Shown here piece by piece: positions 42,161-50,289 of a stretch of 64,000 nucleotides of DNA (position 1 is the stretch's first letter; the number at the start of each line of letters is the position of its first letter). The notes under the pieces are model-generated. The model was given only the letters and a program-made list of their open reading frames with translations. It did not search any database and was not told the DNA's origin. Location of the stretch: NCBI RefSeq assembly GCF_000523235.1, contig NZ_CP006850.1, forward strand, positions 2,046,001-2,110,000. The letters run 5' to 3'. The position numbers and the translations under genes were made by a program. This DNA comes from Nocardia nova SH22a. GTDB taxonomy: Bacteria; Actinomycetota; Actinomycetes; Mycobacteriales; Mycobacteriaceae.

Positions 42161-43408
42161 TTGAGCCGCGCACAGGACGGCCGATCGAAGGCCGCGGTGC
42201 CCTCGCGCGACGGCGAACGGGTGATCCGTCGCCGACCGAAGAATCGCCGGGCGCAGATCGCCTCCGAATCGGCGGCCGCCTTCGGCTCGCTGGGTTATCA
42301 CGGCGTGAGCATGGAGGACATCGCGGCGCGGCTCGGCATCTCCTCGGCCGCGCTGTACCGGCACTATCCGAGCAAGTACGCGCTGTTCCGTGAGGAGTTG
42401 CTGCGATTGTCCGCGGCCGCGGTGACGGCGGCGACGCTGCCGGTGGATGCCGCCGCGACGCCCGGCGACCGGCTGGCGGCGGTGATCGAGGCGATCGTGG
42501 CCGACACCATCGCCAATCGCCCGACCGCGGCGCTGGCCCGCTGGGAGGCCCGCTATCTGAACGCCGAGGATCGCCGGATCTTCGACGAGCGGTTCACCAC
42601 CGCGATCACGGCCGTGCGCACGCTCATCGGTGAAGTGCGGCCGGAGCTGCGCCGTCGCGAGCAGACGGTCCGCGCCGTCGCGATCTTCAGTGTGGTCAGC
42701 AGCATCGGTGACCACCATGCGCATCTGCCGCTGAAGGCGCTTGCGGTGGTGCTGAGCGAGGCCGCGTGGTCGATGGTCCGGGCGGATCTGACCGGCGCCG
42801 AAGGCATTCCGGATCCGGCGCCGGTGGCCGAGATCCCGCAGGCGTTCAAACATCAGATCGTCCTCGAGAAGGCCGTGGAACTGTTCCACGAGCGCGGCTA
42901 TCCCAATGTGAGCGTGGAGGATATCGCCGCAGCGGCGGAGCTGTCGGCGGCCTCGGCGGTGTATCGCTACTACCGCAGCAAGGACGCGCTGCTGGCAGCG
43001 GCCTTCCGGCGGGTGGCCGATCGGATGGCGGCGGCGATCGCCCCGGCGGTGGAACTGTCGGAGTCGGCCGAGGAGGCGCTGGCGCGACTGATCGATCTCT
43101 ATGTGGCGGGATCGTTCGCCGAGCGGGAGCTGACCTTCGTCTACTACGCCGAGTTCGGCAATGTGAGCTCCTACGAGCGCACCGTGCTGCGCAACATCCA
43201 GCGGCTGGTGGTGGCCGAGTGGGCGGAGTTGCTGGTGGACGCGCGCCCGGAGTTGTCCCCGGCGCAGGCCAGGGTCCTCGTGCACGCGGGGTTCGGGTTG
43301 GTGGTGGGGCTCGGCCGCCTGTTCGGCAACGATCAGCAGATGTGCTCACGCGCGCAGGTGGTGGGGCTGATGGAGACGACGCTGTTCGGGCGGCGGGCCG
43401 CGCGCTAG
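42161..43408 (+). CDS. Tandem-TetR regulator (Mce3R-like)
   Basis: 415 residues; start TTG 42161 or GTG 42197, the latter with GAAGG upstream. Two complete TetR units in one chain: HTH 1 VSMEDIAARLGISSAALYRH (about residues 50-69) and HTH 2 VSVEDIAAAAELSAASAVYR (about 250-269), each followed by a helical domain. Normal TetR proteins are ~200 residues. The same architecture is found in Mycobacterium tuberculosis Mce3R, which represses mce3 and lipid genes. Placed at the end of the mce operon and likely its regulator; the repeats near 31780-31855 are candidate sites. Confidence 0.9.
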   Translation: MSRAQDGRSKAAVPSRDGERVIRRRPKNRRAQIASESAAAFGSLGYHGVSMEDIAARLGISSAALYRHYPSKYALFREELLRLSAAAVTAATLPVDAAATPGDRLAAVIEAIVADTIANRPTAALARWEARYLNAEDRRIFDERFTTAITAVRTLIGEVRPELRRREQTVRAVAIFSVVSSIGDHHAHLPLKALAVVLSEAAWSMVRADLTGAEGIPDPAPVAEIPQAFKHQIVLEKAVELFHERGYPNVSVEDIAAAAELSAASAVYRYYRSKDALLAAAFRRVADRMAAAIAPAVELSESAEEALARLIDLYVAGSFAERELTFVYYAEFGNVSSYERTVLRNIQRLVVAEWAELLVDARPELSPAQARVLVHAGFGLVVGLGRLFGNDQQMCSRAQVVGLMETTLFGRRAAR

Positions 43409-43556
43409 ATTCGATTGTGAATGCTCGGCAACTTATCGATATGAGACATCGCGAACTGCCATCGAATTGCCTTTTCGAACTGTTGATCAAAGAAGAATCA
43501 GTAGTAACATGTTGAGTGAAGCCCGGAGAACGGGAAGCCTACGAAGGGGTGGCGCC

Positions 43557-43838
43557 GTGGCCGATACGGATCTGCGCGAACCGACCGGCGGCGTGCCCCG
43601 CGCCGGTGCTGCCATGCCGCGGCGTCTGGTGCCGCCGGTGCCCGCTCCGGCCGGGTCGGCGGGGGTGCGGCCGGGTGTGTTCCGGGTGATCGGCCGCGTA
43701 CTCGCCGCCGAACTCACGGTTTTCGAATTCGCCGCGGTGCTGGCCGGTGTGGGATCGGTGCTCGCGGCGGTACGGATCACGCGGGTGGTCGTCACTCGCG
43801 GGATGTCCGGGAAACGCAGGAAGAGAGGACTCGCATGA
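43557..43838 (+). CDS. Small single-TM protein upstream of MpaB-like oxygenase
   Basis: 93 residues from GTG 43557 with GAAGGGG at 7-nt spacing; ATG 43509 is an alternative. The N-terminal half is Pro/Ala-rich (PRRLVPPVPAPAGSAGVRPG), then one hydrophobic helix AAELTVFEFAAVLAGVGSVL and a basic tail RGMSGKRRKRGLA. Its stop overlaps the oxygenase start (ATGA). It could anchor or regulate that enzyme. No family recognised. Confidence 0.65.
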   Translation: MADTDLREPTGGVPRAGAAMPRRLVPPVPAPAGSAGVRPGVFRVIGRVLAAELTVFEFAAVLAGVGSVLAAVRITRVVVTRGMSGKRRKRGLA

Positions 43839-44830
43839 CTACGGCCACGGAGCGTTCGGAGCCGAATTACACCGACCCGCACAGTGATTCCTATGTCGAG
43901 GAGGAGTCGGTGCCGGTGAGCGGGGCCGGGGTCGCGGAGGATTCCGGCGTCCACCTTTTGCCGCCGCTCACGCTGGAGCAGGCCCGCATCCACATTCCCG
44001 ACACCTACCGGTCGCCCCGCAAACGTCCCGCGCAATTGCCGGACTCCCTGGACTTCTGGATGTTCGCCGGTGCCGCGGCCAATGTCGCCATGCAGTTCTC
44101 GCATCCCGCGGTGGCCGCCGGGGTCATGGAGAGCACCGTGGAATCCGGTGCGCTGATGGTGCATCCGTGGAAGCGGTTGCGTACCACGGCGTCCTATCTG
44201 GCGGTGGCCATCCTCGGTAATCCGGAGGAGAAGAAGGAATTCCGCGAGGCGGTCAACGTCGCGCATCGGCAGGTGCGCTCCAAGCCCGGCGCCAAGGTGA
44301 AATACAACGCCTTCGACCGGCATCTGCAGCTGTATGTGGCGGCCTGTATCTACATCGGGTTCGAGGATTCCCATCAGCTGATCAACGGGAAGATGTCACC
44401 GGAGGAACTCGAGGCGTTCTATCAGGGCGCGGACACCTTCGGCACCACGCTGCAGGTGCATCCGGACATGTGGCCGAAGACGCGGGCGGAATTCGACGAG
44501 TACTGGCTCGAGGCCTGCCGGCAGGTGATCGTGGACGACGCGTTCCGCGCGTACATCGGTGACCTGCTGCATCTGCGGATGATCCACTGGTACATGCGGC
44601 TGATCTTCGGTGGCCTGCTGCGCTTCCTCACCGCCGGATTCCTGCCCCCGCATTTCCGCGAGCAGATGGGGGTGGAATGGAGCGAATCCGATCAGCGCCG
44701 ATTCGAAAACCTTTTCCTGTTCGTGGGTTTCGTGAACCGCTTCATCCCCAAGTTCATCCGTTTCTCCGGAACCAAGTACATGATGCGTGACGTGCAGCGC
44801 CGCATTCGCAAACAGAAGGCTCTGGTCTGA
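43835..44830 (+). CDS. MpaB-like (DUF2236) oxygenase
   Basis: 331 residues. The conserved pattern of the latex-clearing-protein/MpaB group of heme-dependent oxygenases is present: NVAMQFSHPAVAAGVMEST (about residues 85-103), VNVAHRQVRSKPG (about 142-154) and YNAFDRHLQLYVAACIYIGF (about 160-179), with His and Arg positions likely to bind heme b. The N-terminus (about 1-60) is acidic and low-complexity. The natural substrate is unknown; position after an mce operon suggests lipid or terpenoid oxidation, as inference. Followed by a strong terminator. Confidence 0.88.
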   Translation: MTTATERSEPNYTDPHSDSYVEEESVPVSGAGVAEDSGVHLLPPLTLEQARIHIPDTYRSPRKRPAQLPDSLDFWMFAGAAANVAMQFSHPAVAAGVMESTVESGALMVHPWKRLRTTASYLAVAILGNPEEKKEFREAVNVAHRQVRSKPGAKVKYNAFDRHLQLYVAACIYIGFEDSHQLINGKMSPEELEAFYQGADTFGTTLQVHPDMWPKTRAEFDEYWLEACRQVIVDDAFRAYIGDLLHLRMIHWYMRLIFGGLLRFLTAGFLPPHFREQMGVEWSESDQRRFENLFLFVGFVNRFIPKFIRFSGTKYMMRDVQRRIRKQKALV

Positions 44831-44836
44831 GCCGAC

Positions 44837-44890
44837 CGAAACGTCGTGTGGGGCGGACACCGAGTGGTGTCCGCCCCACACGACGTTTCG
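44837..44890 (+). terminator. Perfect 24-bp-stem hairpin terminator
   Basis: The arms 44837-44860 and 44867-44890 are exact reverse complements over 24 bp with a 6-nt loop (CGAGTG). The hairpin begins 6 bp after the oxygenase stop. It is GC-rich in the middle with no U-tract, and would end transcription of the oxygenase message. Confidence 0.85.
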
Positions 44891-45326
44891 CTGAAAGTAT
44901 CCGGGCCCGCCCGCCGGGGACGGGAACTGGTCCGCGGGGGCGAGCCCGGAAGGACGAACCGACCGATCACACCCGCGGCACCACGAGTACGGCCGACCGT
45001 CGCTCGCCAGTACATCACCGAATGTGAATTCCCGTCAACATATTGGGGACGCTCTACAGTGTCGACGATAGAAGAGTGGTGTTATATGTGCATGTAATTG
45101 ACATATATTCACTTCGGCAAACGGCGTGAGAAGTCATGGTCGTGTGGCGATCGGCGGGGATTATCCGATAACAAATATGCATTCTCCCGGTCCCGTACAG
45201 GCGTGGGGACGCGGGCCGGAGAACCGGGTTCGGCAATGGGGGCGGGATAGAATTCGCGGTATCGGTGGCTCATTCGCGGCAAATGCCGGTTCGGCGGCGC
45301 ACGAACGGAAAGTGCAGGTGGCCAGC
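44891..45326. other. Gene-free region with AT-rich centre
   Basis: 436 bp with no convincing ORF until 45327. Positions 45031-45125 are much more AT-rich than the surroundings and contain TATATGT...ACATATA (45083-45107, an inverted repeat with 11-bp spacer) overlapping a TTGACA (45098-45103). It may hold a promoter or a regulator site for the small gene downstream, but no good -10 was found. Confidence 0.5.
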
Positions 45327-45476
45327 ATGGGCAAGATCAAGGATGCGATGGATCGGCTCCACCTCGGTCGGCGGCGGCATGCCCCCGACCCGGAGCCGAA
45401 ACAACTCGATCGATGGGCGAACGAGGGCGGCGCCCTACCGCCTCCGCCCGCCCCGCGCGACCGCGATCAGCACTGA
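45327..45476 (+). CDS. Small basic/proline-rich protein, 49 residues
   Basis: ORF from ATG 45327, preceded by AGGTGG; GTG 45318 is possible. It begins MGKIKDAMDRLHLGRRRHAP, a basic amphipathic helix, and ends in a Pro-rich tail (GALPPPPAPRDRDQH). GC-rich third positions support coding. No family recognised. The MarR-like gene begins 132 bp downstream. Confidence 0.5.
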   Translation: MGKIKDAMDRLHLGRRRHAPDPEPKQLDRWANEGGALPPPPAPRDRDQH

Positions 45477-45541
45477 CGGTCGTGGTTCGCCCGCCGGTTT
45501 GCGGGCGCTGACGGTCCGCGTATGCCAGGTCGGCGGTGTGT

Positions 45542-45585
45542 GTTGTCGCACTAATAGTTTGTGGACTAACTATTAGTGCGATAAC
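45542..45585. promoter_or_regulatory. Inverted-repeat operator upstream of MarR-like gene
   Basis: Arms 45542-45559 (GTTGTCGCACTAATAGTT) and 45568-45585 are reverse complements at 17 of 18 positions, with an 8-bp spacer. The site ends 23 bp upstream of the MarR-type ATG and is most likely its own operator. Confidence 0.75.
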
Positions 45586-45608
45586 TTGGGGGCACACGAG
45601 GAGGCGGC

Positions 45609-46085
45609 ATGACGACCGATATCGACGACCCGTTGCGGCTCGACCGGCAGGTGTGTTTCGCGCTCGCGGTCGCCAACCGGTCGGTGCTGACGATCTACCG
45701 GCCCCTGCTGGAACCGCTGGGACTCACCCATCCGCAGTATCTGGTGATGCTGGCGCTGTGGGGTGAGGCGCCGATGTCGGTGAAGGCGATCGCCGAGGCG
45801 CTGCAACTCGATTCGGCGACGCTGTCCCCGCTGCTCAAGCGGCTCGAATCCGCCGGGCTCATCACGCGCCGCCGCGACCGCCGCGACGAACGCGCGCTGC
45901 TGGTCGATCTCACCGAGGCGGGCCGGGCGCTGCGCGCCGAGGCCGAGCGGATACCGCCCGCGGTGGTGCGGCGGCTGGGAGTGAGCCTCGCGGATCTGGA
46001 GGAACTGCGCGCGGTGCTCACCCGCGTCAACGAGGCAGCGCGGCGGGCCGCGCTCGCGGAAACACAGGGAGCCGACAATGAGTGA
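45609..46085 (+). CDS. MarR/OhrR-type redox-sensing regulator
   Basis: 158 residues. The N-terminus LDRQVCFALAVANRS places a Cys at about residue 16, the position of the peroxide-sensing Cys in OhrR, and YRPLLEPLGLTHPQYLVMLA follows as in that group. The wHTH spans about 60-110 (PMSVKAIAEALQLDSATLSP). OhrR represses ohr and is inactivated when organic hydroperoxides oxidise the Cys; the Tyr/His partners of other OhrRs are not checked. No ohr gene is adjacent; the downstream partner is a DUF5313 protein whose start overlaps by 8 bp. A strong inverted repeat precedes it. Confidence 0.85.
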   Translation: MTTDIDDPLRLDRQVCFALAVANRSVLTIYRPLLEPLGLTHPQYLVMLALWGEAPMSVKAIAEALQLDSATLSPLLKRLESAGLITRRRDRRDERALLVDLTEAGRALRAEAERIPPAVVRRLGVSLADLEELRAVLTRVNEAARRAALAETQGADNE

Positions 46086-46470
46086 TCAGACCCCGAGTGA
46101 TCGGACCCCGAGCCTGGTCCAGCGGATCCGCTACATCTGCGGTGCGACCCTGCCGCCGTCGATGCGGGACTGGGTGCTGGCGGATCTGACCGGCCCGGGT
46201 GCCGCACGCCGCTACCTGCTGCGTATCCTGGTACCGATCATCCCGGTGCTGTGCCTGTTCCTGCTGATTCCGGGTCCGCTGTGGATCGGCCTGTCGATGA
46301 TGGCGCTGCTGTATCTGCCGTTGATCTACTTCACCGTCGCGCTCATGTACGTCTACCGCCGCCACCGGCTGTTGCGGCACGGGCTCGATCCCGAACTCGC
46401 CGACGTCGCCGAACGGCAGCGTGCGGCGGCGGAACGGGAGCGTTACGAACTGCGCCACGGGCGCGGCTGA
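46078..46470 (+). CDS. DUF5313 membrane protein
   Basis: 130 residues. The basic N-terminus (LVQRIRYICGATLPPSMRDW) is followed by two TM helices at about 45-65 and 70-92, then a charged tail (YRRHRLLRHGLDPELADVAE). This is the layout of the DUF5313 family found in mycobacteria and Nocardia; the assignment is from memory. Translationally coupled to the OhrR-like gene. Function unknown; possibly part of an oxidative or membrane stress response. Confidence 0.82.
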   Translation: MSDQTPSDRTPSLVQRIRYICGATLPPSMRDWVLADLTGPGAARRYLLRILVPIIPVLCLFLLIPGPLWIGLSMMALLYLPLIYFTVALMYVYRRHRLLRHGLDPELADVAERQRAAAERERYELRHGRG

Positions 46471-46706
46471 GCCGTACCAGCGACCCCGATTCGGGCTACC
46501 GGCGCGTAATCCGTGTTCGCCGAACCGATTCCGGGACGCGCCGCCGGGGACGTTCCCGGCCGGACGCCATGGTCCGGGGTGTACTGTCAATGTGTCGGTG
46601 ATCGATCGAGAGCCGCTGGGCGCGTAGGACGTTCGGCCGATTCGTCGGCCGGGGACAGCGCCGATGGTCAGTCCGTATCACCGTTTGTAAGGAAAGGGCA
46701 TCCGTT

Positions 46707-46865
46707 ATGAGTGAGCAGCCGAACCTTTTCAGCCACAGTCCGGCGCCGATCGAGACGCCGGCGCCCGCCGGTGGGGTCGCGCACCGTCCACTGTTCCGCA
46801 GCGCCGGCGCCTCCGCCGCCGGTCCCGACGGCACGGAGACCCCGGTCGACGACATAGTCCGCTGA
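46707..46865 (+). CDS. Small unstructured protein, 52 residues
   Basis: ORF from ATG 46707, with GGAAAGGG upstream at about 9 nt. It begins MSEQPNLFSHSPAPIETPAP and is rich in Ala, Pro and Gly without hydrophobic helix or Cys, ending TETPVDDIVR. GC-rich third positions support coding. It could be a secreted or modified peptide or a small protein partner, but no maturation genes are nearby. No family recognised. Confidence 0.5.
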   Translation: MSEQPNLFSHSPAPIETPAPAGGVAHRPLFRSAGASAAGPDGTETPVDDIVR

Positions 46866-47178
46866 TCACGGCGCCGGGGCATTCCGAGGCCCGTTCGGAC
46901 ACGATCGGGCAACGGGCGGTGTGTCCGGCGCACCGGTTCACGGTCGCTTCCACCTGCGGCGATTCCGGTTGTTTCCGGGATTGATGCGAAAGGTATATCT
47001 ACCGCGACCGAACCGTTAGCAAATCCTCGTCGAATCGCAGGATTCGGCGGGATCAGGTGAATTCTGGGTCGTTATCGGCGTTTCCTGCTCCGGTACTGTC
47101 GGTGCGGCAATCATGTAGCAATCAACATTCGGCTGACGACACGCCCAGGCGTCACCTTGCCCGGAAACGGAGCCCGGC
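46866..47178. other. Intergenic region upstream of polytopic membrane protein
   Basis: 313 bp without a gene. The only notable structure is the hairpin CGAATC-GCAG-GATTCG (47031-47046), which could be extended with one wobble pair. No clear promoter was seen; AT-rich spots occur near 46990 and 47110. Confidence 0.4.
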
Positions 47179-48528
47179 ATGAGTGCTGTGACTTTCGGTT
47201 TCCCGGGAATCCGGGAGCAAACCCACCGGCTGTCCGCCGGTATCGATCATGCGTATCGGCTGCGGGCCGCGGTCGAGGCGTCGGCGGCCTGCGTCAGCGC
47301 GGGCACCGCCGGATTGGCGATGATGTTGCCGATCAGCAAATCCGGGCTCGCACCGGGCTCGTCTTTGCAGGTCGATCTGCTGATCTTCAATATGCCGCTG
47401 GCCCTGACCGCCGGCGCCCTGATCGCGGTGATCGCCGTGTCGGTGTCGGCCGCGATCGGCAGCAGCCGCCTGGCGTGGTGCGCGGTCTTCTGCGCGACGA
47501 CGGCGATGCTGCTCAATCACGTCCTGCTCGTCCGGCTCGAGACCCGGACGTTGTCGACGCTCAACTATGTCGACTCCATGCTCGCCGGAGTGATCCTCGG
47601 TTGTCTCGCGGTGGCGGTGTGGGGGCGTACGGTTCCGGCGGGCGGTTATCTGTTCGGCGCGCTCGCCTCGATTCTGGTCGGCGATCTGATCCAGTCACCC
47701 GACGATCCCGCCGCCGTGGTGAGCGAGGTGCTGCTGCGGGGCGCGCCACCGGTGTGGCTGATCCTGGTCGGCGTCGTGCTGATGCTGATGACGGCCGTGC
47801 TCTTCCGGCAGGGCCCCCGGCCCGAACCCGACAGTGTCTCGGTGGTGCCGCTGAAACCGGTGCTGGCGGCGGTGGTGATCGCGTCGGCGACGCTGGCCAC
47901 CTCGGTCTGGCTGGCGCGCAGCGGCACGGTGACCGCGATTCTGGTCGGCGGGGCGATTCTGCTGGCGGCGACTGCGGTGGCGGCGCTGCTGCTGCCCGGT
48001 CGCGACGGACTGCTCGTGGTGGCGATGGTGGCGTTCGCGGACGCCGGATCGACGGTGCTGACCGTGCCGCGGCCCGGCTGGTCGATGATTCCGATCGCCC
48101 TGATCGCGGGCGGGGCGCTGTATGCCGGATGGCGGATGCCACGCCCGATGGCCGCGGTGCTGGCCTCGGTGGTGCTGGCCCTCGGCGCGGCGCTGACCTC
48201 GGCGCTGGTCGTCGACACCCCGTCCGCCTGGATCATCGTCCCCGGCTGCCTGGTGCTGTCGGCGGTCGCCGGATACGCGCTGGGCAGTACCGTCGGACCG
48301 CGCGCCACCAGCACGGTCGTCGGCATCACGATCCTGTTCGTGCCCTCGGCCGGGGTGGCGCTGCAGGGCCGCGATGTCGGCCGGGTCGAGTACTCGCAGA
48401 GCTGGTATCGCAGCGCCGAGGTCACCCACACGGCGCTGCCCGGAATCGTCGCGGCGGGACTGGGTGTCGGCTGCGCGCTCATCGCGCTGATGATCGGCAG
48501 GCTCCGGCCCGCCCGCGGCACTGAGTGA
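47179..48528 (+). CDS. Polytopic membrane protein, about 12 TM
   Basis: 449 residues from ATG 47179 (GGAGC upstream). About 12 hydrophobic helices cover nearly the full length, with only short loops, e.g. AVFCATTAMLLNHVLLVRLE and VVVGITILFVPSAGVALQGR regions. There is no recognisable transporter signature (no MFS motif A, no ATPase). The overall pattern resembles type VII secretion EccD-like or threonine-exporter-like membrane blocks only loosely, so I leave it unnamed. The next operon starts with a cobalamin riboswitch. Confidence 0.75.
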   Translation: MSAVTFGFPGIREQTHRLSAGIDHAYRLRAAVEASAACVSAGTAGLAMMLPISKSGLAPGSSLQVDLLIFNMPLALTAGALIAVIAVSVSAAIGSSRLAWCAVFCATTAMLLNHVLLVRLETRTLSTLNYVDSMLAGVILGCLAVAVWGRTVPAGGYLFGALASILVGDLIQSPDDPAAVVSEVLLRGAPPVWLILVGVVLMLMTAVLFRQGPRPEPDSVSVVPLKPVLAAVVIASATLATSVWLARSGTVTAILVGGAILLAATAVAALLLPGRDGLLVVAMVAFADAGSTVLTVPRPGWSMIPIALIAGGALYAGWRMPRPMAAVLASVVLALGAALTSALVVDTPSAWIIVPGCLVLSAVAGYALGSTVGPRATSTVVGITILFVPSAGVALQGRDVGRVEYSQSWYRSAEVTHTALPGIVAAGLGVGCALIALMIGRLRPARGTE

Positions 48529-48548
48529 CACCGCCGCGCCGCCGTGTG

Positions 48549-48650
48549 GTTAGGATGACCTGGCCCGTGGGGAAGTCCGGTGTGAGTCCGGTGCTGTCCC
48601 GCAACTGTCAGGTCGTTCGCGATCCGAAGCCAGATACCCGCGGGTGCAGT
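48549..48650 (+). ncRNA. Cobalamin riboswitch (short, class II-like)
   Basis: The core consensus is easily seen: GGGGAAGTCCGGTGTGAGTC, then CTGTCCCGCAACTGT, then GAAGCCAGATACCCGC (the B12-box-like end). The short distance between the ACTGT and the AGCCAGATACC segments fits the compact class II layout. TAGGAT at 48551-48556 may be the -10 of its promoter. It lies ~115 bp upstream of the binding-protein ATG at 48766. High cobalamin should shut off the operon. Confidence 0.9.
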
Positions 48651-48765
48651 GACGAACGGTCATGATCACGTGGGTATTGATCGATGCGCCGAATGAACCG
48701 TCGTGGTGCGGTTCGTTTTCGCATATCTCATCGCGTGGATCGCCGGAACGCGATGGGAGCCGTAG

Positions 48766-50289
48766 ATGTATTCGACCGCGCCGCTCGGTCCGAGCCGCCG
48801 CGCGTTCCTGCTCGGCGGTGCGCTCGCCGCGGGCGGACTGCTCACCGCGTGCGGCGGAAGTGGCGACTCCGGGACCTTCACCGCCGCGTTCCAGGGTTCG
48901 GGCGCGGTCGAGGGCATCGACCCCGGGGTGAACACGCTGTTCATCGACGAGGCGCGGATGAAGGCCGTCTACGACGGGCTGTTCGAGGTCGACGACACCA
49001 TGACCCCGATACCGCGGCTGGCGTCCTCGGCCGAACCGAACGCCGACGGCACCCGCTGGCGGATCGCGCTGCGCGAGGCCCGCTGGCACGACGGCTCCGC
49101 GCTCACCGCCGGCGATGTGCTGTTCACCCTCGCCCGGGTCCTCGGCCCGCCGCAGCGCCGCCCGTTCATCGCGGCCACCACCCTCGATCAGGTCGATCTG
49201 ACGCAGTGCCGCGCGATCGACGACCGCACCGTCGAGATCGCGCTGAAGCGGCCGTCGTTCGACTTCCTCACCGCCCTGTCGGCGTACGGCACCAAGATCG
49301 TGCGCAACGGCGCCACCGACTTCACGCGGCCGGTGGGCACCGGCCCGTTCGTCTTCGAATCCTTCCGGCCGGGACGGGAATTCACCGCCCGCGCCAACGA
49401 GCACTACTGGGACGGCGCGCCGGGCGTGCAGCGGCTGAGCATCGTCGGCGCCGAACCCGACGCCCGGCTGGCCGCGGTGCAGAGCGGGCAGATCGACTAC
49501 GCCGACAATCTCACCCCGTCGGCGGCGCGCACCCTGACCGGACGGCGCGGCATCGATCTGAAGGCGACCCCCGGCAGCGGGATCTACTTCTTCGCCATGA
49601 AGACCGACCGGCCGCCGTTCGACAATCCCGCGGTGCGACGGGCCGTCATGCACATGACCGACCGCGCCGAACTGGTGAAGGTGGCCCTCGAGGGGCAGGG
49701 CGAGGTTGGCAACGACGTCTTCGGCAAGGGATATCAGTACTACGCCGATCTGCCCCAGCACGAGTACGACCCCGACGAGGTGGGCCGGTTGCTGCGCGGC
49801 GCCGGCATCCGCGATCTGAGCTTCGAATTGTTCACCGCCCAGGTCGGATACGGTTTCGTCGAGTCCGCCCGGCTGTTCGCCGAACATGCCGCGGCCTGCG
49901 GGGTGCACGTGGATGTCGTGCTCGGATCCAAGGACAGCTACTACACCGACGCGCTCGAGACCGGTCAGCTCACGATGGGACAGTCCGGCCCGCTGGCCAT
50001 TCCCAATCACTTCGCCTCGCGGCTGCTGACCGGCGCGCCACAGAACCGCACCAAGTTCTCCGATCCGGAATTCGATGCGCTGTATCTGCGCGCCCAGGCG
50101 ACGCGCGAGGCCGACGCGCGTGCGGCGATCTATCGCACCATGCACGAAATACAGTACGACAGAGGAGGTTTCGTGTTCTTCGGGACTACCGACTGGAACA
50201 GCGCGGCCCGGGACGGCTATGCGAACGTGCCTGCCGCGGTGCCCAATTCGCATCGCTGGGCCCGCTTCGACAAGGTCTCGGCGCGATGA
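48766..50289 (+). CDS. Dpp/Nik-type ABC substrate-binding lipoprotein
   Basis: 507 residues. The N-terminus SRRAFLLGGALAAGG then LLTACGGSG shows a twin-arginine-like signal and lipobox LTAC, so it is exported and lipid-anchored. The mature protein is a SBP_bac_5 family (DppA/OppA/NikA) binding protein, with WHDGSALTAGDVLFTLARVL as the family segment. GGGAGC precedes the ATG. Since a cobalamin riboswitch controls it, the ligand is more likely Co2+, a cobalt-chelate or a corrinoid precursor than a peptide; this is inference. First gene of a five-gene operon. Confidence 0.92.
   Translation: MYSTAPLGPSRRAFLLGGALAAGGLLTACGGSGDSGTFTAAFQGSGAVEGIDPGVNTLFIDEARMKAVYDGLFEVDDTMTPIPRLASSAEPNADGTRWRIALREARWHDGSALTAGDVLFTLARVLGPPQRRPFIAATTLDQVDLTQCRAIDDRTVEIALKRPSFDFLTALSAYGTKIVRNGATDFTRPVGTGPFVFESFRPGREFTARANEHYWDGAPGVQRLSIVGAEPDARLAAVQSGQIDYADNLTPSAARTLTGRRGIDLKATPGSGIYFFAMKTDRPPFDNPAVRRAVMHMTDRAELVKVALEGQGEVGNDVFGKGYQYYADLPQHEYDPDEVGRLLRGAGIRDLSFELFTAQVGYGFVESARLFAEHAAACGVHVDVVLGSKDSYYTDALETGQLTMGQSGPLAIPNHFASRLLTGAPQNRTKFSDPEFDALYLRAQATREADARAAIYRTMHEIQYDRGGFVFFGTTDWNSAARDGYANVPAAVPNSHRWARFDKVSAR

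Noticed and set aside
45098..45125. Promoter with TTGACA at 45098
   Set aside because: No acceptable -10 at 16-18 bp distance.
46707..46865. Mycofactocin or other RiPP precursor
   Set aside because: The C-terminus (VDDIVR) does not match MftA and no maturation enzymes are nearby.
48684..50285. Upstream part of the long + strand frame ending at 51053
   Set aside because: Only the last 255 codons, from ATG 50286, show methyltransferase sequence; the preceding part is a shadow of the binding-protein gene in another frame.
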